This document shows, in pieces, positions 10,320-17,686 of a stretch of DNA of 28,357 nt. The stretch is from positions 1 through 28,357 of the forward strand of contig JAVCBZ010000061.1 of NCBI GenBank assembly GCA_030765735.1. The letters are read 5' to 3'. The notes beneath the pieces are model-generated. The model did no database searches, was not told where the DNA came from, and was given only the letters and a program-made list of their open reading frames with translations. Both the position numbers and the translations under genes were made by a program. Source of the DNA: Candidatus Susulua stagnicola (GTDB lineage Bacteria; Omnitrophota; Gorgyraeia; Duberdicusellales; 4484-171). How positions within the stretch are numbered: the first letter of the stretch is position 1; each line of letters starts with the position of its first letter.

Positions 10320-10857
10320 AGTACTTAACTACCTCCTTATTTATTAATATCTTAAAATTAGTTTTACTATAAACGTTAAAAGCCATTATATAAATTTTAG
10401 GCCCAATATTTTTAAATATACTATAAGATATACTATGACAAAAACGCTTTGAGTCAAGAGGAGATAAGTACAATGAGAATAAAATTATACTCCCTATGAA
10501 AGACGCCCTAAAAGCTCCTAAAAAGAACAATAACCATCTTTTTTTTAAAGGTAAATCTTCTTTTTTAAAGAAGAAAGTCCCTATCAACCTAACTACAGCA
10601 AAAATTAATCGTATTCCTAGGAAAATTAAAAGAAAAGAAAAAAATAAAAAATATTCTTTGCTTAAAAAGTGTACTTTATTACTTATTTTGTCTGCTAATG
10701 AAGAATAATAATGAAAAGCAAAAAAGGCTCCCAAAAGAAGTCCTGTCAATTTAAAGCTTTCAGATACAATACCTCGAGAAATTGAGATGTAAACAACTCT
10801 TAGACAAAGAATTAAAAAAAATAAATCTATAAAAGTCTGACTTCCAAATATTTCCAT
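10273..10857 (-). CDS. CvpA-family membrane protein
   Basis: This 194-residue protein has four predicted membrane helices: about residues 6-26, 35-52, 65-90 and 110-130. Its length, topology and early FIDLFFLILCLRVVYISISRG segment match the CvpA/colicin V production family. The rest is divergent, with a hydrophilic tail after the last helix. I use the ATG at 10857. A TTG further upstream (10902) is in frame but forms the start of a TTGACA -35 box and is therefore untranscribed. Its 3' end overlaps the NIF3-like gene by 47 bases, unusually long for this window. CvpA proteins are linked to envelope homeostasis, but the exact role is unknown. Confidence 0.6.
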   Translation of the reverse strand: MEIFGSQTFIDLFFLILCLRVVYISISRGIVSESFKLTGLLLGAFFAFHYYSSLADKISNKVHFLSKEYFLFFSFLLIFLGIRLIFAVVRLIGTFFFKKEDLPLKKRWLLFFLGAFRASFIGSIILFSLYLSPLDSKRFCHSISYSIFKNIGPKIYIMAFNVYSKTNFKILINKEVVKYYEAEKPLSRNSKKRH

Positions 10858-10873
10858 TTTTAAGCGTAAGTAG

Positions 10874-10902
10874 TATATAGCATATGCGCTAAATTTTGTC
10901 AA
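10874..10902 (-). promoter_or_regulatory. Sigma-70 promoter for the cvpA-like gene, near-leaderless transcript
   Basis: On the minus strand a perfect -35 TTGACA (10897-10902) is followed after 17 bases by TATATA (10874-10879). Transcription should start near 10867, only about ten bases before the ATG at 10857. There is no Shine-Dalgarno sequence in that short leader. Confidence 0.65.
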
Positions 10903-11005
10903 GGAAACCTTCGAAAACCCTATATTATTTTAAACATTTTCAACCTCTTTCATTAAAAGGACTTTTCGACGCCAAACACCAATAAAAACGGTAAACATAT
11001 TGATA

Positions 11006-11076
11006 CTTCGACATTAGCTCAGTACCAACCCTGAGCAAGCCTTAGGCTAAAAGCCCAAGACGCGTCGAACGGGTTG
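11006..11076. repeat. Composite palindromic (REP-like) element
   Basis: Nested inverted repeats are visible: an outer CTTCGAC (11006-11012) against GTCGAAC (11064-11070), an inner GCTCAG (11017-11022) against CTGAGC (11031-11036), and a third AGCCTTAGGCT hairpin (11038-11048). It would fold as a stem with two side hairpins. The region is much richer in GC than its surroundings. It lies between the divergent cvpA-like gene and the FIST gene. The rest of the 277-base gap (10858-11134) holds only the cvpA promoter and AT-rich sequence. Confidence 0.65.
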
Positions 11077-11134
11077 ATTTTTAGAGATGTTTATGGTAAG
11101 TTGAAATCGATGAAAATACAGAATAATTGTTTAT

Positions 11135-12262
11135 ATGAATAAAGAAACCTTTGCTATAGCTTTTAGTGAAAGAGAACGAACAGGAGCAATTAAAGAAATC
11201 TCTTTAAAAATAAAGCTAATTTTTCCTAAAAAAATAAATTTTCTTATCCTTTTGTTCACTCCAGGCTATAATCCTAAAAACCTTTTAGAAACAATACGTC
11301 TTACTTTAAACCCTGAAAAAATACTAGGTTTAAGTTCGCCATTTTTAATTTTTGAAAACAGAATTATTTCTAAAGGAGTTGTGGCTTGTTGCATAAACAA
11401 AGAAAGCATGGAATTATATGAAACATTTTCTAAGGGGGCTAACCCTCAAGAAATTGAACTATTTCTAACTTCTTCATTTAAAAAATTAAAGAAAAAAAAC
11501 TTTTCTTTTTTCTCTTTTATTTCTTCTCAAGTTGATCCTAACAATTATATTAGAGGAGTAGAGATGTCTTTGGGCAAATTTTCTAATATTCTAGGTTTTG
11601 GTTTTTCAAGACAATACTCCTCTAATACCTCTCAAATTATAAATGCCACCCCTTGTAATGGCTTAACTAATCTCGCTATTAAAGGTCTCGAAATACACTC
11701 ACTAAGATTAGGAGGATATGTGCCCTTAGGAAAACCCTTTACGATCACTAAATCTGCAACCAATAGAAATATTATCATGGAAATAAACAACCAGCCAGCA
11801 ATAAACATTTATAAACATTACCTACAAGAAAAATTTAGTATTTTTATAAAAAATCATCTTTTTTCTTTTTACCCCTTAGGAATAAATACTAATGGCACTT
11901 TAAGGCTAATTAATATTGTTGACTGTCTTGAAGACGGATCTTTAATGTGTATAGGAAAAATAAGAAAAAAAGAATCTGGACACATCATGTTTCTTGATTC
12001 CTCTCTTTTCATAGAAAACTTAAAAACCACACTAGCCCCCTTAAGAAACAATGGACAAACATTAATTTTTATTATAAACTCTTTAACAAGAAAAAAAACC
12101 TTAGGCGAAGAGGCTAAAAAAGAAATATCAGCTATAAAAAAAACTTTAGGAAACCAATCAAAAGTTATTGGTCTTTATGCTGATTACTCTTTTTTCTCCG
12201 ACAAAGAAGAAGAAGATATTAATATAGAAACCGGCAATCTTATTTTAACTATGTGGGAGTGA
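11135..12262 (+). CDS. FIST-domain sensory protein
   Basis: This 375-residue soluble protein has a FIST N plus FIST C arrangement. The recognisable FIST core is the block LRLGGYVPLGKPFTITKS (191-208) followed by RNIIMEINNQPAINIYKHYL, which corresponds to the family's GxxPxG, T-(K/R)-A and PAxxxY pattern. The C-terminal half has FYPLGI, LEDGSLMCIG and a hydrophobic LIFIINS strand. FIST proteins are input modules for two-component and c-di-GMP systems, and one subgroup (NosP) binds heme and senses nitric oxide. The stop lies one base before the histidine kinase gene, so the pair is almost certainly cotranscribed. No Shine-Dalgarno sequence is evident before the ATG. The ligand is unknown, and NosP-like sensing is only an inference from context. 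Confidence 0.75.
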   Translation: MNKETFAIAFSERERTGAIKEISLKIKLIFPKKINFLILLFTPGYNPKNLLETIRLTLNPEKILGLSSPFLIFENRIISKGVVACCINKESMELYETFSKGANPQEIELFLTSSFKKLKKKNFSFFSFISSQVDPNNYIRGVEMSLGKFSNILGFGFSRQYSSNTSQIINATPCNGLTNLAIKGLEIHSLRLGGYVPLGKPFTITKSATNRNIIMEINNQPAINIYKHYLQEKFSIFIKNHLFSFYPLGINTNGTLRLINIVDCLEDGSLMCIGKIRKKESGHIMFLDSSLFIENLKTTLAPLRNNGQTLIFIINSLTRKKTLGEEAKKEISAIKKTLGNQSKVIGLYADYSFFSDKEEEDINIETGNLILTMWE

Positions 12263-12263
12263 C

Positions 12264-13724
12264 ATGTTAAAAAAAATATTACCTATTGACCCTTTAGTCG
12301 CTTTAATTTTTATATTTTTTGCTATAATATCATTTCTTATATTTTATATTCTTAACAAATTACAAAGTATAACTAATTTAAGGAAAGACCTTAGCCGTGC
12401 CAATAAAACTATTGACAGTTTAGATCAACAAGCAAAATTAATTATAAAAAGTGATATGGAATTGAAACTATCTCAGCAAGAAATGGAAAGTGAACTCACC
12501 AAATTAACATTAATAAAAAATTTGCTTCTCTCGGCTAGCTATACTTTAGAAAAAGATAAAATCTATTCCTCAATAAATAAAGAGATAATAAATGCTTTGG
12601 GCTTTAAAAAATGTCTGATATTAGATTTCTCTGAAATTAAAGAAAAGGTTAATATTGGTTTCACTGCTTCTGAAGCTGAATCATTTAAAGAAATTTTTGA
12701 ACATAAAAAAGAATTATTAAAAAGTGTTTATCTTCTCCGTTCAAATTCTGAAATTTATAAAGATATATTCCCAGAAGCTCCAGCTAAAAATATCCTTATC
12801 GCACCAATAAAGGCCAGAGAATCAATCTATGCTATTTTTATAGTATCTGATCTTAATTTGCATGCTGAAATTAGAAAATCTGAAGAAGAAACTTTTCTGA
12901 TTGTATGCATGTATCTTAGCCAGTGCCTTGATAATATCCGTTTATTTGAAGACATATATCATACCAAAGACAATCTAGAGAGAAAAATTAAAGAACGGAC
13001 TAACGAACTTGTAAAAAGTTTAAGAGAAATTGAAGCTATAAGTAAAACTAAATCTGACTTTATTTCTAGTGTTTCTCATGAATTAAGAACCCCTCTTACA
13101 TCAGTAAAAGGGTTCTCTTCTCTATTAGTTGATGAAAAATTTGGTAAATTGCCTGAAGAAGCCAGAAAAAGATTATTGAAAATAGACAAAAATGTAAATA
13201 GCCTTATGTCTATCGTTAATACTCTTTTAGATATTTCTCGTATAGAATCTGGAAAAATGGAGGTAAAAATTGCTCCATTTGAAATCACAAAATTAATCAA
13301 AGATGTTGCAGATTTTCTAAGCCCTCAAATTCAAGCTAAAAAATTGAATTTATCTTTTAGTCTTCCTCAAAACTTAACTGCTTATTTAGATAAAAATCTA
13401 ATTGAAAGAGTATTGATTAACCTTATAAATAATGCTATAAAATTTACTCCTAGTGGTGGAAAAATAACTCTTAAGTGTATTCAGAAAGATAAACAAGCTA
13501 TTATTTCTGTTTCCGATACTGGTTGTGGCATGGAAGCATCTGATTTAGAAAAAATATTCCAAGAATTTTTCAGAGCATCTCATCCTTCAATCACTCAAAT
13601 AGAGGGTAGTGGCTTAGGACTTTCTTTAGTGAAAAAAATTATTGATACTCATAAAGAAAAAATATGGGTAGAGTCAAATCTAGGGAAAGGTACTACTCTC
13701 ACCTTTACCTTAAGGATAATTTAA
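12264..13724 (+). CDS. Membrane-anchored GAF-domain histidine kinase
   Basis: The 486-residue kinase has one N-terminal membrane helix (about 10-31) with no periplasmic sensor. It then has a coiled coil (35-85), a GAF-like domain (about 88-228), a second coiled coil (232-262), a HisKA domain with phospho-acceptor H272 in SSVSHELRTPLTS, and a HATPase domain with the N box INNAIKFTPSGG, G1 DTGCGM and G2 GSGLGLSLVKKI. All catalytic boxes are intact. It lies one base after the FIST gene and one base before the response regulator. Because the kinase senses from the cytoplasm, FIST protein and GAF domain are both plausible inputs. It resembles NahK-type kinases paired with FIST proteins, but substrate specificity must be tested. 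Confidence 0.93.
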   Translation: MLKKILPIDPLVALIFIFFAIISFLIFYILNKLQSITNLRKDLSRANKTIDSLDQQAKLIIKSDMELKLSQQEMESELTKLTLIKNLLLSASYTLEKDKIYSSINKEIINALGFKKCLILDFSEIKEKVNIGFTASEAESFKEIFEHKKELLKSVYLLRSNSEIYKDIFPEAPAKNILIAPIKARESIYAIFIVSDLNLHAEIRKSEEETFLIVCMYLSQCLDNIRLFEDIYHTKDNLERKIKERTNELVKSLREIEAISKTKSDFISSVSHELRTPLTSVKGFSSLLVDEKFGKLPEEARKRLLKIDKNVNSLMSIVNTLLDISRIESGKMEVKIAPFEITKLIKDVADFLSPQIQAKKLNLSFSLPQNLTAYLDKNLIERVLINLINNAIKFTPSGGKITLKCIQKDKQAIISVSDTGCGMEASDLEKIFQEFFRASHPSITQIEGSGLGLSLVKKIIDTHKEKIWVESNLGKGTTLTFTLRII

Positions 13725-13725
13725 A

Positions 13726-14655
13726 ATGTATAAATTAAAAATATTAATTATTGATGACAATCCTGACATCTTAGATCTTCTCGAAGTTACTTTACAAGAT
13801 GAATTCGAATTAATAAAAGCTTCTTCGGGTAATGAAACTTTAGAAAAATTAAAAATTACTAAGCCTGATCTTCTAGTCTTAGATTATGTTCTCCCTGATA
13901 TAACTGGCCCTGATATTTGTAAAATAATAAGAAAAGATCCTTTACTGTCAAATATCCCAATTCTTATGCTTACTGGCAAAGGTGAAGTAGAAGATAAGGT
14001 TGATGGGCTTGAAGCTGGTGCTGACGATTACATGTTGAAACCATTTAACCCTAAAGAATTAATAGCTCGGATAAGAATGCTTATACGTCGCTCTTCAGCA
14101 AATTTAGACGCAAGCCCTTTAACTCGATTACCAGGAAATGTTTCAATTAATAAAGAATTAATGGACAAAATACAAACTAAAGAAAGTTTTGCTGTGCTTT
14201 ATGTTGATATTGATAATTTTAAAGCTGTCAACGATTACTATGGATTTGAAAAAGGAGATAACGTAATTAAAGAGACTGCCCGAATCCTTATTAACGCTAT
14301 CCAAAAAAAAGGAACAACTAAAGACTTTGTAGGACACATTGGTGGCGATGATTTTGTGATTATCACGGCTCTTGAAAAAGCAGAAGAAATAGCAAAAAAA
14401 GTGATAACCGATTTTGATAATGTTTCCCCAACTTTTTTTGAAGAAAAAGACAGATTAAAAGGCTACATTGAAACAAAAGGACGTGATAGCCAAATTCATA
14501 AATTTGGCTTTCCAACTATTTCACTTGGAATAATCACTAATCTAAAAAAAGAATTTACTCATACTGCCCAAGTAAATTCCTTAGGAGCAGAAATAAAAAG
14601 TCTAGCCAAAAAATTCTCAGAAAGTAAATACATATTCGATAAAAGAAGTTCTTAA
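13726..14655 (+). CDS. Response regulator with receiver and GGDEF (GGDDF) domains
   Basis: The 309-residue protein has an intact receiver domain (1-122) with acidic D10 and D11, phospho-acceptor D53 (LVLDYVLPD), T83 and K105 (MLKPF). It is followed by a GGDEF-type diguanylate cyclase domain (about 130-305) with DIDNFKAVNDYYGFEKGD (161-178). The signature is GGDDF (206-210) rather than GGDEF. The inhibitory RxxD site five residues upstream reads TTKD, so the arginine is absent and feedback by c-di-GMP through this site is unlikely. An IR-like palindrome (14667-14732) follows the gene. Activity as a diguanylate cyclase is likely but not certain with the Asp variant. It is the presumed output of the FIST-kinase cassette. 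Confidence 0.92.
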   Translation: MYKLKILIIDDNPDILDLLEVTLQDEFELIKASSGNETLEKLKITKPDLLVLDYVLPDITGPDICKIIRKDPLLSNIPILMLTGKGEVEDKVDGLEAGADDYMLKPFNPKELIARIRMLIRRSSANLDASPLTRLPGNVSINKELMDKIQTKESFAVLYVDIDNFKAVNDYYGFEKGDNVIKETARILINAIQKKGTTKDFVGHIGGDDFVIITALEKAEEIAKKVITDFDNVSPTFFEEKDRLKGYIETKGRDSQIHKFGFPTISLGIITNLKKEFTHTAQVNSLGAEIKSLAKKFSESKYIFDKRSS

Positions 14656-14666
14656 TGAAAAGGATG

Positions 14667-14732
14667 AAGGATAAAGTTAAGAAATATTTTTTTATTTTTG
14701 CCTTTTACCTTTTTCCTTTAACCTTTATCCTT
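14667..14732. repeat. Long inverted repeat after the response regulator
   Basis: AAGGATAAAGTTAA (14667-14680) is complementary to TTAACCTTTATCCTT (14718-14732), with one extra base in the right arm; the loop is 37 bases and T-rich. It sits between the response regulator stop and the tRNA-Leu gene. It may act as a terminator for the signalling operon, but the long loop and the lack of a T-run right after the stem make that uncertain. Confidence 0.4.
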
Positions 14733-14738
14733 GAATTT

Positions 14739-14822
14739 GCGAGGGTGGCGAAATTGGCAGACGCACTAGCTTGAGGGGCTAACGGTAGCGATACCATAGG
14801 GGTTCAAGTCCCCTCCCTCGCA
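14739..14822 (+). tRNA. tRNA-Leu (anticodon GAG)
   Basis: A class II tRNA of 84 bases. The acceptor stem GCGAGGG (14739-14745) pairs perfectly with CCCTCGC (14815-14821), with discriminator A at 14822. A D-arm with AATTGGCAGAC, a 7-base anticodon loop TTGAGGG giving GAG, a variable arm and a T-arm AGGGG-TTCAAGT-CCCCT are all present. The 3' CCA is not encoded. It would read CUC and CUU leucine codons. A RAYT element begins 17 bases downstream. Confidence 0.95.
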
Positions 14823-14838
14823 TAGTTTTACTCAGCAT

Positions 14839-15595
14839 AAGGGGACGGTTCTTCTTGCCCTATCCATCACCAGCACACCAAGTTATAAACACACCATTAT
14901 AAATATTAAAATAATTGAAAGAAAAAGCCTTGCTATTACGTCTATATAGTAAAGAGGAGGTTTTTATGCCACGTCAAGCCAGAAAGGTCCCGTCAGAAGG
15001 ATACCTACATATAATAAGCCGAGGGAATAACAAAAGGAAAGTTTTCCGCTATGAACGAGATAAAGAACAATATTATTTTTATCTTAAGATTTTAAAACAA
15101 AAGGAGAATATTGATATTTGCCACTATTGTCTTCTGAGCAACCATATACATCTTCTTGTAAAAGTCGGAGAAAAAAGTAATCTTTCTAAGTTTATGCAAC
15201 GACTTAATCTTAAATACGTCTATTATCACCGCAGAAAGTATACTTATTGCGGTCACCTTTGGCAGGGTAGATTCCAATCAAAAATAATCAATAATGACCC
15301 TTATCTGGTACAATGTGGTAAATATATAGAACTAAATCCTATACGAGCCGGTATTGTTTCTTCTCCGGAAAACTATCTTTTTTCAAGCTATCGCTACTAT
15401 GGATTTGGTCAAGAAGATTCACTAATCACCCCAAATCCTTTATACGAAGACTTAAACAAACAACAAGGAAAAAGACAGCGTATATATAGAAATCTAGTGA
15501 TTGAAAAGGAAGATAAGGCATGAGGAGTAATAAAATAATTGTCTGTTCATAACAAACTGGGGTGTAATAAGTAAGGAGCGAGAGAACCGTCCCCT
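14839..15595 (+). mobile_element. RAYT/IS200-like element with inverted terminal motifs
   Basis: The motif GGGGACGGTTCT (14841-14852) recurs in inverted form as AGAACCGTCCCC (15583-15594), with A/T-rich flanks on both sides. The transposase CDS 14966-15523 lies between them. The right end stops five bases before the stop codon of the UPF0280 gene, and the left end lies just downstream of tRNA-Leu. These terminal motifs are typical companions of Y1/RAYT transposases in many uncultured bacteria (general knowledge). Confidence 0.75.
14966..15523 (+). CDS. REP-associated tyrosine transposase (Y1_Tnp/RAYT)
   Basis: This is a 185-residue HUH endonuclease of the IS200/IS605 Y1 superfamily, which cuts and joins single-stranded palindromic DNA. 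The HUH pair is H60 and H62 in LLSNHIHLLVK and the catalytic tyrosine is Y120 in CGKYIELNPIRAG. The N-terminal YLHIISRGNNK block (13-23) and the LWQGRF motif (98-103) are RAYT hallmarks. I chose the ATG at 14966 because AGAGGAGG lies just upstream and the conserved sequence begins there, not at a more upstream ATG. The protein looks complete and probably active. It lies between inverted GGGGACGGTTCT-type motifs (see the mobile element). Confidence 0.92.
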   Translation: MPRQARKVPSEGYLHIISRGNNKRKVFRYERDKEQYYFYLKILKQKENIDICHYCLLSNHIHLLVKVGEKSNLSKFMQRLNLKYVYYHRRKYTYCGHLWQGRFQSKIINNDPYLVQCGKYIELNPIRAGIVSSPENYLFSSYRYYGFGQEDSLITPNPLYEDLNKQQGKRQRIYRNLVIEKEDKA

Positions 15596-15599
15596 ATTA

Positions 15600-16313
15600 T
15601 TAAGCGAGCTCTAAATCTCCCCATAAAAATATCTTTTTGTCAAAAGCAACTAGCAACCCTTCAATAGGGAGACTGTCCTTAACCTCAATTAAAATCTTAT
15701 CGATGTCTTTTATTTTCTTTATCCGGTTAGATATAGCAGTAGCAAAACCATCAGCAACAATTGCATCTTTAGCAACTACACTAACTAAATCAGCTTTACC
15801 AAAATTAAGACTATGCCCAAGAGCAGAAGACGATGAAGCAATCCCAAAGGCTTGGCTTCTTTTCTTTATTTTTAAATTAAGATTATTAATCTTAAACTTT
15901 TCTCCTAAATAAACTCCTATAATTTTATCTTGATTAATTTTTAGAAAGATGTCTCCACCATTTTCTATGATAAGCTCTGGAGAATAATCTAACAGCTCCT
16001 CTCCTACATATTTAGCAATTGCTCCAGCAACAGCAGAAAAAGGACCAACCCTAGTATTTTTTGAACTCTTCAACATCTCTTCTATGATAAGTGGTGCTGA
16101 CCAGTCGTTTTCCAAAGGAGAAAGTGAAGTTAAAAAACGAGGATTTTTTGTTATATATTTTTCTATTTGGTCATAGTACTTTACTAAAATACTTTGGGCT
16201 TTTTCCTTGGCAATCTCTTTATCACTACAAATCAAAAGATCACTCTCTTTATAAGAAATCTCTATTTTAAATTTAGATATAATTTGATTACGGTAAAATC
16301 TTTCTTCATACAT
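15600..16313 (-). CDS. UPF0280 family protein (ApbE-like fold)
   Basis: This 237-residue protein belongs to the UPF0280 family of unknown function, related in fold to the flavin-transferase ApbE. Family motifs are YEERFYR at the N-terminus, GPFSAVAGAIAKYVG (90-104), LIIENGGDI (114-122), SSSALGHSLNFGKAD (161-175) and AIVADGFATAI (184-194). It follows the metallo-beta-lactamase-fold gene by seven bases in the same run. The stop codon abuts the right end of the RAYT element, so the transposon landed just beyond this gene. No catalytic role can be named; the family is known mainly from archaea and anaerobic bacteria. Confidence 0.88.
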   Translation of the reverse strand: MYEERFYRNQIISKFKIEISYKESDLLICSDKEIAKEKAQSILVKYYDQIEKYITKNPRFLTSLSPLENDWSAPLIIEEMLKSSKNTRVGPFSAVAGAIAKYVGEELLDYSPELIIENGGDIFLKINQDKIIGVYLGEKFKINNLNLKIKKRSQAFGIASSSSALGHSLNFGKADLVSVVAKDAIVADGFATAISNRIKKIKDIDKILIEVKDSLPIEGLLVAFDKKIFLWGDLELA

Positions 16314-16320
16314 ATCTTTA

Positions 16321-16962
16321 TTAGCGTTGGTGTTTTAAAATAACTATTCTCTTAAAAGATTCTTCTCTGTTTTGATTAATTTCTAAATAATTTTTATTTT
16401 CATGATCACAATTAATCTTTAAAAATTTATCCACACCATCAATATCAAATTTTAATTTAGAAGTCTTATAATGCATAGGAATAGTTATCTTAGGGTTAAT
16501 ATCTTTTACTAATTGACTTGCTTCAACTGCATCAATAGTAAAGGTTCCTCCTATTGGCACTAAAGCAACATCAATATCTTTAAAAAGGCTTAGCTCAATA
16601 TCTTTTGTCCCTAAATCTCCAAAATGAACAATTTTCAACCCTTCAGCGTAAATAGTAAAAATTATATTCTCTCCCCGCAACCGACCATTGTCATTGTCAT
16701 GATAGGACAGCATACCTTCAATGCTTATATCCTTTATCGAAGTCTTTGTTTCACTATCAATAACTAAAGTATTTTTAAAATCTTTAATATTATTATGATC
16801 ATTATGTTGATGTGAAACAGTAACAACATCAGCTTTGCTATTTATAGGGTCATAGCTTAAAGCTCCATCATAGCTCCCAGATTCATAAGGATCAGTGATC
16901 ACCTTAGTCTCTTGATTAGTCTCTAGCAAAAAACAAGAGTGCCCCAACCAATTTATCTTCAT
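16321..16962 (-). CDS. Metallo-beta-lactamase-fold hydrolase (UlaG-like)
   Basis: The 213-residue cytoplasmic protein carries an intact metal site: SHQHNDH (50-56, with H51, H53, D55, H56), the HFGDLG strand (113-118) and the final histidine H164 in IPMHYKT. The opening WLGHSCFLLE and the TDPY block are typical of the UlaG/YtkL-like subgroup. Its ATG overlaps the stop of the NAD(P)HX-epimerase-like gene by 4 bases, so translation is probably coupled. Members of this subgroup include phosphodiesterases and lactonases; the actual substrate cannot be told from sequence. Confidence 0.88.
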   Translation of the reverse strand: MKINWLGHSCFLLETNQETKVITDPYESGSYDGALSYDPINSKADVVTVSHQHNDHNNIKDFKNTLVIDSETKTSIKDISIEGMLSYHDNDNGRLRGENIIFTIYAEGLKIVHFGDLGTKDIELSLFKDIDVALVPIGGTFTIDAVEASQLVKDINPKITIPMHYKTSKLKFDIDGVDKFLKINCDHENKNYLEINQNREESFKRIVILKHQR

Positions 16963-17636
16963 CGTCTCTTTTCTTCTTTTCTACTTATTAATTCTTCTAA
17001 AACATTTTGAGATATTCCAATATCAGCTATAAATATCTCACCACAAAGGCTAGGTCCTTGTTTTAAATAAAAGCCTAACTTAGAATCAATAAAACTCACT
17101 GTATAATCAGCTTTAATTGCTTGCCCTAAAATTATTCCTTGATCTGGGGATAAACCTGAAGGTATGTCACAAGATATTATTTTTTTCCCGCTTTCATTTA
17201 TAAAACTAATAGTCTCTTTTAAAAAATTACTAAGCTCACCCTTTACCCCAACTCCTAAAATCCCTTCAAGAATAAAATCTCTATCTTCAAATAATTTTTT
17301 AATTTCACAAACATTATCGCTAAAAGAAATTATCTGACAGCCTATTTTTTCAAGAACTTCTCTTTGAAAAAAAGCTTCTGGCCCTAATTTTTTCTCTGAG
17401 ACAATAGCCACTATTACATCATATCCCGAAGAAAAAAGTTTTCGGGCACAACTTAAAACATCAGCCCCATTGTTCCCTCTTCCTGATATAACAAGTACTT
17501 TTTTACCTAAATTTAATTTATCGATTATTTTAAAAAGATTACTTGAAGCATTCTCAATAAGTATTCTTCCATCTAAACCAATTTCTATAGCCATATCGTC
17601 TAGCTTTCGTAACTTAGTTACTGATGAACCCCTCAT
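16959..17636 (-). CDS. YjeF_N (NAD(P)HX epimerase-like) protein, divergent
   Basis: This 225-residue protein is a stand-alone YjeF_N domain. The family's enzymes epimerise damaged NADHX and NADPHX. Visible motifs are the DDMAIEIGLDGRILIENAS start (13-31), VISGRGNNGADV (49-60) for nucleotide binding, and CDIPSGL with D157. Two deviations stand out: Ala57 where GNNGGD is usual, and EGILGVG (124-130) where most members have D-A-L-x-G-T-G. The ADP-dependent dehydratase domain is not fused here and not present nearby. AAAGGA precedes the ATG. The fold call is secure; epimerase activity is plausible but the changes leave room for another ligand. Confidence 0.8.
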   Translation of the reverse strand: MRGSSVTKLRKLDDMAIEIGLDGRILIENASSNLFKIIDKLNLGKKVLVISGRGNNGADVLSCARKLFSSGYDVIVAIVSEKKLGPEAFFQREVLEKIGCQIISFSDNVCEIKKLFEDRDFILEGILGVGVKGELSNFLKETISFINESGKKIISCDIPSGLSPDQGIILGQAIKADYTVSFIDSKLGFYLKQGPSLCGEIFIADIGISQNVLEELISRKEEKRR

Positions 17637-17686
17637 TTATTTCCTTTTTATAATATTTTACTTATCGCGGAGAGAAAAATATTGCT

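Noticed and set aside
10858..10902. A longer cvpA-like protein starting at the TTG at 10902
   Set aside because: That TTG is the start of a TTGACA -35 box and lies upstream of the predicted transcription start.
14739..15595. Integrative element or prophage at tRNA-Leu
   Set aside because: There is no integrase, no duplicated tRNA 3' end and no phage gene; only a RAYT element is present.
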